From the NCBI GenBank assembly GCA_002393705.1, contig DGTH01000049.1, forward strand, positions 1 to 10,214: a stretch of DNA of 10,214 nucleotides. Reading direction: 5' to 3'. Below the pieces are notes generated by a model. The model saw nothing but the letters and a program-made list of their open reading frames with translations, had not been told where the DNA came from and did no database searches. The stretch is from Prevotella sp. UBA4341. Its GTDB lineage: Bacteria > Bacteroidota > Bacteroidia > Bacteroidales > Bacteroidaceae. Below are positions 1 to 6,208 of the stretch, piece by piece (position 1 is the first letter of the stretch; each line of letters opens with the position of its first letter). Position numbers and translations under genes: made by a program.

Positions 1-615
1 GGCTACTACCTGCTGTCGGCCATGAACCCGAGCGGCACGTCAGCCTACAGCGGCAACGGCTTCAACAACCGACAGGACGCCGTACTCGGCATTCAGCCCT
101 TAGGCTACGGGGGCACCTTGTCGCCTGAAGTGACGAACGCCGACGGCGTATGTCTGCACTTGGTAGATATACAGTGGAGCCAGAACCCCGTACTGCCCGG
201 CAGCGAGGTGGAGATTATAGCTAAAGTAGCGAACAACAGTGCCAACGCCTACACCATGGGCATTGTCTTCATTCCGTCAGACGCAATGTCATTCAGCACT
301 GCTGACATCATTCCGACCGACATTGCCTCAGGGCAGACCGTAGAAATACGCAAAACCATTACGGCACCGAGCAGCGAGGGCAGCATCAAGTACAGCGCCA
401 TCTATGACCGCACAGGCGGCGGCAGCTGGTATAAAGACCAGGGGTTCAGCACCGAACCGCTCATCGTGTCGAACTCGGCAACGGGTATAGAAAACCTCTC
501 ACCGACCCTCTCCAAGGAAGAGGGGGCTTGGTATTCGCTCGACGGACGTAGGGTAGATAAGCCAGCGAGAGGACTCTACATCCATAACGGGAAGAAGGTG
601 ATTGTGAGGGACTAA
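1..615 (+). CDS. C10-family (streptopain/interpain-like) cysteine protease, C-terminal part; 5' end outside window
   Basis: The frame is open from base 1, so 204 residues of a longer secreted protein are visible. The first ~35 residues (GYYLLSAMNPSG, then GFNNRQDAVLGIQP) match the end of the C10 peptidase fold, where streptopain has a DALNPSA...GFN..QSAVVGIKP pattern. The catalytic Cys and His and the WGWGG segment would lie upstream. Residues ~50-157 look like an Ig/CARDB-type beta domain. Residues ~177-204 (WYSLDGRRV, ending GLYIHNGKKVIV) resemble the short C-terminal sorting tail of type IX-secreted Bacteroidetes proteins. That suggests export and surface attachment or release; this is inferred from family knowledge. 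Residues ~165-176, between the Ig-like domain and the tail, are encoded by a palindromic repeat. The TAA stop overlaps the stop of the converging ATPase gene. The C10 call is fairly sure, but the active site cannot be checked here. Confidence 0.75.
   Translation, partial: GYYLLSAMNPSGTSAYSGNGFNNRQDAVLGIQPLGYGGTLSPEVTNADGVCLHLVDIQWSQNPVLPGSEVEIIAKVANNSANAYTMGIVFIPSDAMSFSTADIIPTDIASGQTVEIRKTITAPSSEGSIKYSAIYDRTGGGSWYKDQGFSTEPLIVSNSATGIENLSPTLSKEEGAWYSLDGRRVDKPARGLYIHNGKKVIVRD
495..531. repeat. Intragenic G+C-rich palindromic element, copy 1 (in protease gene)
   Basis: The arms CCCTCT (506-511) and AGAGGG (519-524) flank a CCAAGGA loop. Read on the minus strand the copy begins CCAAGCCCCCTCTTCC. 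It sits in frame between the Ig-like domain and the sorting tail and encodes roughly LSPTLSKEEGA. It resembles the elements at 893, 1707, 8360, 9473 and 9566 in having an AGCCCC-like edge next to a CTCC/GGAG hairpin. It is one of the more diverged copies. Confidence 0.6.
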
Positions 616-3350
616 CGCTTCTTTCCAGACAAGCACAGACGCGCCACTTCGCCAATCCACAGGACGAGCGATGTGGCGCTTACTATTACTACCCACTCCC
701 GGAGCGACAGGGGCTCTACGCCGAAGAATGCTCCGCCGAAGGTGACAATGAGCACCTGACCGAAGAAAATAATGGCCGCAATGAGCAGGAAGCCACGACA
801 GCCCTCCAAGTGAAGGGCGGAACGTCCTGTAGCAAAGGCGCGGGCGTTGAACATGTTCCAGAACTGGAGCATGACGAAGATGGTGAAAAAGGAACCCCTC
901 CCAGCCTCGCCGAAGGGGAGGAGAGTGAGTTGCGGGAGATATAATAAAGCTAATAATAATGCTGTGAAGGCGAGGCCGATGGCGATGATGCGGCGCCACA
1001 TGGGACGCGTAATGATAAAGGCTTCGCGCCGACGGGGCTGGTCGTACATGACCTGCGGCGACGGGGGCAGCGAGGCCAAGGCCATAGCGGCAAAGGTGTC
1101 CATGATGAGATTAACCCAGAGCATCTGCGTCACCGTGAGTGGCGGCTCTATGCCGTGAAGCGAGCCGACGAGCACCACCAGACAGGCCGTGACGTTGACC
1201 GTAAGCTGGAAGAGAATGAAGCGCTGGATGTTCTGATAGAGCGAGCGTCCCCACATGACGGCACGGCCGATGCTGGAGAAGGAATTGTCGATGATGGTAA
1301 TATCGCTGGCTTCCTTGGCTACCGACGTACCGTCGCCCATAGACAGACCGACATGAGCTGCCTTCAGGGCCGGCGCATCGTTGGTGCCGTCGCCCGTCAC
1401 GGCCACCACTTCGCCCCTGCGCTGCAGGGCTTCCACCAGGCGTTTCTTATCCATGGGCCGGGCACGGGCTATAATCTTCAGGTCGGCCACGCGCTCGAAC
1501 AGCTCGTCGTCAGAGAGTGCGGCAAACTCGGGCCCAGTAATGATATTGCGTTCGCCGTCGGCATCGGTCCAAAGTCCCACCTGGCGACCTATCTCACGAG
1601 CCGTGCCCGGCGTGTCGCCCGTTACAATCTTCACCTTGATACCAGCCTTCATACACTCGCTGACAGCAGCGGGAACATCAGGACGTACGGGGTCGCTGAT
1701 GGCGACAGCCCCCTCCAACCTCCCCCGACTGGGAGAGGCTATCAGATCTTTTAGGTTGTCTTTGCCTGGGGTGAAATAAGGCGGCAGCTCCATATAGGCG
1801 AAGGCAAGGGTGCGCATGGCTTGCTGCTGCCAGTTTTTTAATTGAGAGTTGAGCGTTGAGCGTTGAGAGTTGTCTTCTTCACACATGGCCATGATGACCT
1901 CGGGGGCGCCTTTCAGGAGAAGAAGATTTTGCGAAGGGGGGAGGCCTTCGGCACTTCTTTTCAGGTGGACGAGGGTGGCCATCATTTTGCGCTCGGTGGA
2001 GAAGGGGAGCTCGTCGAGCACTTCGGCCTGATCACGCAGGAGGCGGTAGTCTATGCCCTGATCGTGGAGCCAGAGCAGGAGGGCGCCCTCCGTGGGGTTG
2101 CCCAAGACCTTCGGGTGCTTAGGGTCGGAGAGGTCAAGCTGGGCGGTAGAGTTGATGGCGATGTTCAGGGAGAGGAGGGTGCTGAGGCTACTGGGGCGAC
2201 TGAGGCTACTGGGACTTATGGGGCTACTGGGACTACTGGGGACCAGCTGCGCTACGCGCATCTGGTTTTGGGTGAGGGTGCCGGTCTTGTCGGTGCAGAT
2301 GACGGTGGTAGCACCCATGGTTTCGCAGGCGTGCATGCGGCGCACAAGGTTGTTGGTCTTCAGCATGCGGCGCATGGAGTAAGCCAGGCTCAGCGAAACG
2401 GCCATGGGCAGGCCTTCGGGTACCGAGACGACGACGAGCGTGACGGCTATCATAAAGGTCTGCAGCAAGTAAGTAACAAAATCAATGGAAGAAAAAAAAG
2501 CCACTGACTGGTCAAGGAAATAAGCTACGATGCGTGCCACGATGACGAGGCCCGCCACGACATAGCTCACCTTAGCCACCAGAGCCCCAAGCCGGTCGAG
2601 CTGCTCGTTCAGCGGCGTGCGCACAGAGTCGTCAATCTGAGCCGCCACGAAGACACGTCCGTGCTCCGTCTGGTTGCCGACAGCCAATACGCGTGCTATG
2701 CAGTGACCCTCCATGACCTTCGTACCACGCATGACGTGGTTGCTGGGGAAGGTCGCCTCCGGGTCAAAGTCGGCAGCCACGGTCGTCTTGCTGCATACCG
2801 GTTCGCCCGTAAGCGACGACTCGTCCATCTGGAGCGACGTTGCCTCGAGCAGTTCACCGTCGGCCGGCACCTCTTCGCCGGTGGAGAGCATGACGATGTC
2901 GCCCACCACCACGTCGGTACGCGGCACCTGGATGGTATTACCATTGCGGACGACCATGACCGGTTCCTCGTCGCCCACCATGTTCAGGATGGAGAACTCG
3001 CGGTCAGCCTTCAGTTCGAAGACAAACGAGATACCCGTAGCCAGCAGGATGGCCATGAGGATGCCCAAAGGCTCGAAGAAGACGGAAGGTCCCGGATTGT
3101 GCAGTCCGAACCAGCCGTTATACTCCGCCAGCGATATAAAGACCGAGAGGAGGGCCGCTATTTCGAGGATGAAGATGAGGGAGTCGCCGTCTTGCCAGCC
3201 CTTCAGGCAATGGCCAAAGGGTCCGGAAAGCTTTTCAAAGAATCGCCTCCATAGCGACTCTCGTTTGGGTGATGTCAGGATGTTTGCCCCGTGCTCCGCC
3301 CTGGATCGCAGCACCTCAGCATCAGTAAGTCCGGTATAGTGTTGTTTCAT
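612..3350 (-). CDS. P-type IIB calcium-translocating ATPase-like cation pump
   Basis: This 912-residue inner-membrane pump probably exports Ca2+ at the cost of ATP. In order it shows an N-terminal cation-ATPase domain, TM1-2 (~57-112), actuator motif LTGEP (180-184), TM3-4 with PEGLP (311-315), phosphorylation motif DKTGTLT (Asp354), N-domain KGAPE (480-484), TGDTPGTA (577-584), hinge TGDGTNDAP (652-660) and six C-terminal helices. TM6 carries VNLIMD (746-751). The TM4 Glu and TM6 Asn/Asp are the single-site residues of PMCA-type pumps. All catalytic motifs are intact. Four repeat-encoded insertions (~371-390, 494-506, 538-546, 811-820) sit in loops. The start overlaps the upstream lipoprotein stop as ATGA, implying translational coupling. 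The TAG stop overlaps the converging protease stop. Ca2+ specificity is inferred; Mn2+ or another cation is possible. Confidence 0.92.
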   Translation of the reverse strand: MKQHYTGLTDAEVLRSRAEHGANILTSPKRESLWRRFFEKLSGPFGHCLKGWQDGDSLIFILEIAALLSVFISLAEYNGWFGLHNPGPSVFFEPLGILMAILLATGISFVFELKADREFSILNMVGDEEPVMVVRNGNTIQVPRTDVVVGDIVMLSTGEEVPADGELLEATSLQMDESSLTGEPVCSKTTVAADFDPEATFPSNHVMRGTKVMEGHCIARVLAVGNQTEHGRVFVAAQIDDSVRTPLNEQLDRLGALVAKVSYVVAGLVIVARIVAYFLDQSVAFFSSIDFVTYLLQTFMIAVTLVVVSVPEGLPMAVSLSLAYSMRRMLKTNNLVRRMHACETMGATTVICTDKTGTLTQNQMRVAQLVPSSPSSPISPSSLSRPSSLSTLLSLNIAINSTAQLDLSDPKHPKVLGNPTEGALLLWLHDQGIDYRLLRDQAEVLDELPFSTERKMMATLVHLKRSAEGLPPSQNLLLLKGAPEVIMAMCEEDNSQRSTLNSQLKNWQQQAMRTLAFAYMELPPYFTPGKDNLKDLIASPSRGRLEGAVAISDPVRPDVPAAVSECMKAGIKVKIVTGDTPGTAREIGRQVGLWTDADGERNIITGPEFAALSDDELFERVADLKIIARARPMDKKRLVEALQRRGEVVAVTGDGTNDAPALKAAHVGLSMGDGTSVAKEASDITIIDNSFSSIGRAVMWGRSLYQNIQRFILFQLTVNVTACLVVLVGSLHGIEPPLTVTQMLWVNLIMDTFAAMALASLPPSPQVMYDQPRRREAFIITRPMWRRIIAIGLAFTALLLALLYLPQLTLLPFGEAGRGSFFTIFVMLQFWNMFNARAFATGRSALHLEGCRGFLLIAAIIFFGQVLIVTFGGAFFGVEPLSLREWVVIVSATSLVLWIGEVARLCLSGKKR
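893..923. repeat. Intragenic palindromic element, copy 2 (in ATPase gene)
   Basis: On the plus strand it reads AACCCCTCCCAGCCTCGCC, then GAA, then GGGGAGG. The hairpin arms CCTCGCC and GGGGAGG pair with one mismatch. In the ATPase frame (minus strand) it encodes about LLPFGEAGRGSF (residues ~810-821), in the loop between TM7 and TM8. The frame is kept. Confidence 0.65.
1707..1740. repeat. Intragenic palindromic element, copy 3 (in ATPase gene)
   Basis: It begins AGCCCCCTCCAACCTCCCCC and ends GGGAGAGGCT. The inner arms CTCCC and GGGAG lie around CCCGACT, and AGCC/GGCT form an outer pair. It shares the AGCCCCCTC-N4-CTCCCCC layout with the queE copy at 9473. In the ATPase it encodes about ASPSRGRLEGA (residues ~538-548), just before the conserved SDPVRPDV segment. 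Confidence 0.65.
1841..1872. repeat. 7-bp tandem repeat inside ATPase N-domain
   Basis: Read on the coding (minus) strand, four units of AAC(T/G)CTC follow one another with the T/G position varying T, G, G, T. An AATTAAAAAA edge follows. Because 7 is not a multiple of 3, successive units are read in different frames, giving NSQRSTLNSQLKN (residues 494-506). This segment lies after the KGAPE motif, in a spot where related pumps vary. A gain or loss of one unit would shift the frame of the ATPase. Confidence 0.7.
2181..2242. repeat. 9-bp tandem repeat encoding a Ser/Pro linker in the ATPase
   Basis: Seven degenerate 9-base units of the type GGCTACTGG / GGACTACTG / GGCGACTGA run head to tail. 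On the coding strand they give a Pro-Ser-Ser type tract (residues ~371-390), placed right after the DKTGTLT phosphorylation motif and before the nucleotide-binding domain. The 9-base period keeps the frame whatever the copy number, so only linker length would vary. Confidence 0.75.
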
Positions 3351-4384
3351 TTAAGAATGGCCCTAACCTTTTCCTCAATCTTTGCAGTCGGTATGTTTAC
3401 GTCGAGTACCTTTCCCTGACGGTCAACGAGCAGATTGCCCGGCACGTCAGAAAAGCCTAACTGCAGGACGAGCGGCGTCTCCCACACCTGGCCGTCGCAG
3501 ACGACGTTCCAGCGTATAGAGTCGCGCTCCAGGAACTTACGGCAGTCCTTCTTGCTGGCATCCAGCGAGATGCTGAGCAGTCCGAGCCGGCTACCATACT
3601 TTCGCTGCAGTGCCTGAAGCCGACGCTGCTGCGTCTGGCTCTCGAAATTCCATAAAGACCAGGTGGAGATGATGTTCAGCTCGCCCTTCAGCGACTGTCG
3701 GCTGACGGCATTGCCGTTGATGTCGGTAGCCTGGAAGTCAGGCAATGTAGCCCCCTTGACGGCATACTTCAGTCCGCGCAGCTGTTTCTCAAGTCGGATG
3801 ATGTGCCCGTTATCTGGCTGAGCCTTCAGCATGAGAGCCGCCAGTTCGGCCGCCGTCTTGTAGTCGGCCTCATCGCCCGTCAGCAGATAGCGCTGCAAGA
3901 TGTAGTTGCATAGGATGGAGGAAGGATTTTCGCGTATGAACTTGATAGCCTCTTGCTTGACCTGCGGGGGTGTCATCTCGCTGACGGACAGTCGCCAAGC
4001 CGTCATTTGGTCGTTCTCGTCGGTACCCGTCACCTCAACCTCTTTTAGGTGGGAGGCGTCGCCCCTCAACTTTGCCGTTACGCCAGAGTTGCCATAGATG
4101 ACCTGTTCAGAGAGGTTTGGATAGAGCAGCACGAAGGTAGCCAGCTTCTTGAGGTTGGTCTCATAGACAAAATGGCCTTGTGCTACCGTAATGGTATCCA
4201 GTTTTGCATTGCCTGCATCGATGCTATAGATGTAGAACTCCGACTGATCGACGTTCTCTAACTGTCCTTCCAGACGAAAGCGTCCGTTATCGACGCCACA
4301 GGAAACAAGAGAAAGGTAAAAAGGCAAAAAGGTAAAAAGGTAAAGCAGTACCGTATGCGTGAAGCGATGTACTATGTGCGACAT
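3347..4384 (-). CDS. Lipoprotein with DUF4369-like N-terminus and thioredoxin-like domain lacking CxxC
   Basis: 345 residues. The signal peptide has a hydrophobic core at residues 13-25 and a lipobox LVSC (Cys29), so the protein should be lipid-anchored in the envelope. Residues ~34-115 (RFRLEGQLENV..., FYIYSIDAG) resemble the DUF4369 domain that often precedes AhpC/TSA-thioredoxin domains in Bacteroidetes. Residues ~209-345 have the thioredoxin-like order: GATLPDFQATDINGN, then IISTWSLWNFES, then VPGNLLVDRQGKVL. Where active members have WCxxC this one has WSLWN (Ser243, Asn246), so it is probably not a thiol oxidoreductase. The signal-peptide core is encoded by an 8-base repeat, and the start codon lies within a large inverted repeat. 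The TGA stop overlaps the ATPase start. It lies 39 bases after the upstream TPR lipoprotein gene, so all three are probably one transcript. Its role is unknown; scaffolding or redox-independent binding are guesses. Confidence 0.82.
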   Translation of the reverse strand: MSHIVHRFTHTVLLYLFTFLPFYLSLVSCGVDNGRFRLEGQLENVDQSEFYIYSIDAGNAKLDTITVAQGHFVYETNLKKLATFVLLYPNLSEQVIYGNSGVTAKLRGDASHLKEVEVTGTDENDQMTAWRLSVSEMTPPQVKQEAIKFIRENPSSILCNYILQRYLLTGDEADYKTAAELAALMLKAQPDNGHIIRLEKQLRGLKYAVKGATLPDFQATDINGNAVSRQSLKGELNIISTWSLWNFESQTQQRRLQALQRKYGSRLGLLSISLDASKKDCRKFLERDSIRWNVVCDGQVWETPLVLQLGFSDVPGNLLVDRQGKVLDVNIPTAKIEEKVRAILK

Positions 4385-4412
4385 AACCTTTTTACTTTTT
4401 TACCTTTTTACC
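4315..4412. repeat. 26-bp inverted repeat of an 8-bp tandem unit around the lipoprotein start codon
   Basis: The right arm on the plus strand (4387-4412) is CCTTTTTAC-type units. The left arm (4315-4340) is GGTAAAAA, GGCAAAAA, GGTAAAAA, GG. Compared base by base, 24 of 26 positions are perfectly complementary, one more can form G-U in RNA, and one is a mismatch. The 46-base loop (4341-4386) contains the ATG at 4382-4384. The left arm is coding (signal-peptide core); the right arm is the intergenic leader after the TPR gene. Similar GGTAAAAAGG runs are, from memory, common near gene ends in Prevotella. Confidence 0.85.
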
Positions 4413-4423
4413 CTCTTTGCTTT

Positions 4424-6109
4424 TTATTTCTCGACCTTCTTCAGTTCAAGGTCGCGGTCAGCATAGGTCTGCAGTGAGCGGTCCTTCTCGATGGCGCTAC
4501 GCAGGAAGGTGCCTGCCACGCCGTTGTTACCCTTGCGGGCATAGAGCACGGCACGCAGATAGTCGGTAATGGCGTCGGCAGGACGAATCTTGCCGAGCGT
4601 CTGTTCTGCCTTGGCATAGTTCTTATTCAGAATCTGCGACAGGGCGGCACTGTTGCTGACGACCTGGTCAAAGTCCTGATCGGCCAGCACATAGTTACCC
4701 TGCGCCAAGTGCAGGTTACCCAATACCTGTGCAATGTCGGGCGAACCGGAAGCACGGCTGATGAAGTCTTCAGCCTCAGCCACGCGACCGTTCATCAGCT
4801 CCAGGAGTCCGAGGTTAGCGTTAGCCTCGTCAAGTTTGTTATCGACGGAGAGTGCCTGCTGGAAGAACTTGCGTGCACGCTCGTAGTTACCCTCCATGAA
4901 GTAGAGTCGGCCAATGTTGTTATAGGCGCGCGGATCGGCAGCATAAATCTTCACAGCCTCCTGGTATATCTTCATCTGCTCGTCGCGGTCGGTGGTCAGC
5001 GTGGCAGCATAGAGCAGCTCCTCGACGTTCAGTTCGGCGGGGTTGGCCTTGAACTGCTCACGTATCTGGTCGTCGTTGCGTCCGATGACCTCGTAGTTGG
5101 CAATGAGACGAGCACGGCGCAGCTCAGGCAGCACGCCGTCGGCCAGCTCCTGGAAAGCCTCACTCATGTTGCGAATCTGCTGTTCGCGCTCCTCGGGGTC
5201 GTCGTACATGGAGAGCACACGCAGAATCACCTCCTTATCCTGAATGTTAGAGGCACGCACCAGCTCCTGGAAGCCTTCCCAGTCCTCGGCGGTGTAGCGC
5301 ACATCGACGGGAGCGTCGAGGCTGCTGAAGCGCAGCTGCTGGCGTACGTAGTTTTCGGAGACGTTCTGTCGGCCACTGGCCAGACGGTCGTTCATGGTGA
5401 AACGGCCTTCGGGCGAAGCATAGCCGGAAACCTCGATATTGTTGAGCATCATGGTAGCACGCTCGTAGTTGATGCGCTGCAAGAGCTGTACGAACTGCGT
5501 GACAGAGTTGTTCTGCAACTCGCTCTTGCGCAGCTGTGTCTGAGCTACGAGGAACTTGATGTTGGCCTCCTGGCGAATCTGCGTGATGCGCTGGAAGGAG
5601 TCAGCCGCCAGTACCGGAGCCATGGTAGGAATAGTAAGGCGGTAGAGTTCTGAGGTGGCAATGATGCCGTCGGCCACCTTCACGGCCGGTACATCGACCA
5701 GCTTGTCACCCACACGGGCCTGGAAGGTCAGCCAGAGTTCGCTCTGCAGCATTTCGGGTTTATAGAGGAAGTCGCTCTTCATGGTGTAGTGACCACCGAG
5801 CTTGTAGGAGATGGCACGGTTGTTGCCCATGACCTTCTCTCCCTGGAACGTATTGCCTACGCCACGCTCCACCTGTTGCGTGCCGCCTACGTTGTAGCGC
5901 AGCTCGGGAATAACCTTTACCACGGCCTTCTTGTTCATATACTTTTCGGGGAACATACCGTTAATCGTAGCCTCAACGTGTCCTCCTTGTGTTTCCAGTG
6001 GCTTTGGAGTAACTTTAAAATTCTCTGGGCCCAAAGCACCAAGCCCGTTCGAACATGCTGTCATCAGCAGCGATGCAGCAAAAAGTAACAAAACACTTGC
6101 TTTCTTCAT
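4424..6109 (-). CDS. TPR lipoprotein with OmpA-like segment
   Basis: 561 residues. The signal peptide MKKASVLLLFAASLLMTAC has lipobox LMTAC (Cys19). No clear acidic surface-export signal follows the Cys, so a periplasm-facing anchor is likely. Residues ~28-160 look like beta-rich domains. Residues ~195-260 contain IEVSGYASPEG followed by NDRLASGRQNVSENYV, which parallels the peptidoglycan-binding part of OmpA-family C-termini (IxGxxSxxG...N..LSxxRA). Residues ~394-455 form at least two TPRs (AYNNIGRLYFMEGNYERA; ANLGLLELMNGRVAEA), and helical repeats appear to continue to the end. It is first in a probable three-gene operon and has its own promoter at 6154-6185. No palindromic insertion is seen in it. 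Related Bacteroidetes proteins are mostly uncharacterised; envelope or peptidoglycan-associated scaffolding is inferred. Confidence 0.82.
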   Translation of the reverse strand: MKKASVLLLFAASLLMTACSNGLGALGPENFKVTPKPLETQGGHVEATINGMFPEKYMNKKAVVKVIPELRYNVGGTQQVERGVGNTFQGEKVMGNNRAISYKLGGHYTMKSDFLYKPEMLQSELWLTFQARVGDKLVDVPAVKVADGIIATSELYRLTIPTMAPVLAADSFQRITQIRQEANIKFLVAQTQLRKSELQNNSVTQFVQLLQRINYERATMMLNNIEVSGYASPEGRFTMNDRLASGRQNVSENYVRQQLRFSSLDAPVDVRYTAEDWEGFQELVRASNIQDKEVILRVLSMYDDPEEREQQIRNMSEAFQELADGVLPELRRARLIANYEVIGRNDDQIREQFKANPAELNVEELLYAATLTTDRDEQMKIYQEAVKIYAADPRAYNNIGRLYFMEGNYERARKFFQQALSVDNKLDEANANLGLLELMNGRVAEAEDFISRASGSPDIAQVLGNLHLAQGNYVLADQDFDQVVSNSAALSQILNKNYAKAEQTLGKIRPADAITDYLRAVLYARKGNNGVAGTFLRSAIEKDRSLQTYADRDLELKKVEK

Positions 6110-6153
6110 GTCTCAGTCTAAATATTTTCTAGAATTCTCTCTTAATTTGGGTG

Positions 6154-6185
6154 CAAAAGTACTAACAATTAGGCGAACTGCCAAA
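6154..6185 (-). promoter_or_regulatory. Bacteroidetes-type promoter for the TPR lipoprotein operon
   Basis: On the minus strand TTTG (6185-6182) is followed after 20 bases by TACTTTTG (6161-6154), matching the TTTG-N19/20-TAnnTTTG consensus. Transcription should start near 6149-6151, leaving a leader of about 40 bases before the ATG at 6109. It lies within the 97-base gap after the kinase gene, so the operon need not depend on kinase readthrough. Confidence 0.8.
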
Positions 6186-6208
6186 TAATTTACGCTTTTT
6201 AATGATTG

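Noticed and set aside
2181..2242. CRISPR-like repeat array
   Set aside because: Units are 9 bases with no spacers and are read as part of the ATPase.
1155..3339. Several plus-strand open frames across the ATPase gene
   Set aside because: They overlap each other and an intact P-type ATPase with all motifs; their peptides look like shadow translations.
4709..5653. Long open frame (314 codons) opposite the TPR lipoprotein gene
   Set aside because: It mirrors the codon pattern of the strand-opposite gene, has no recognisable domain or promoter, and the minus-strand protein has a clear signal peptide and TPRs.
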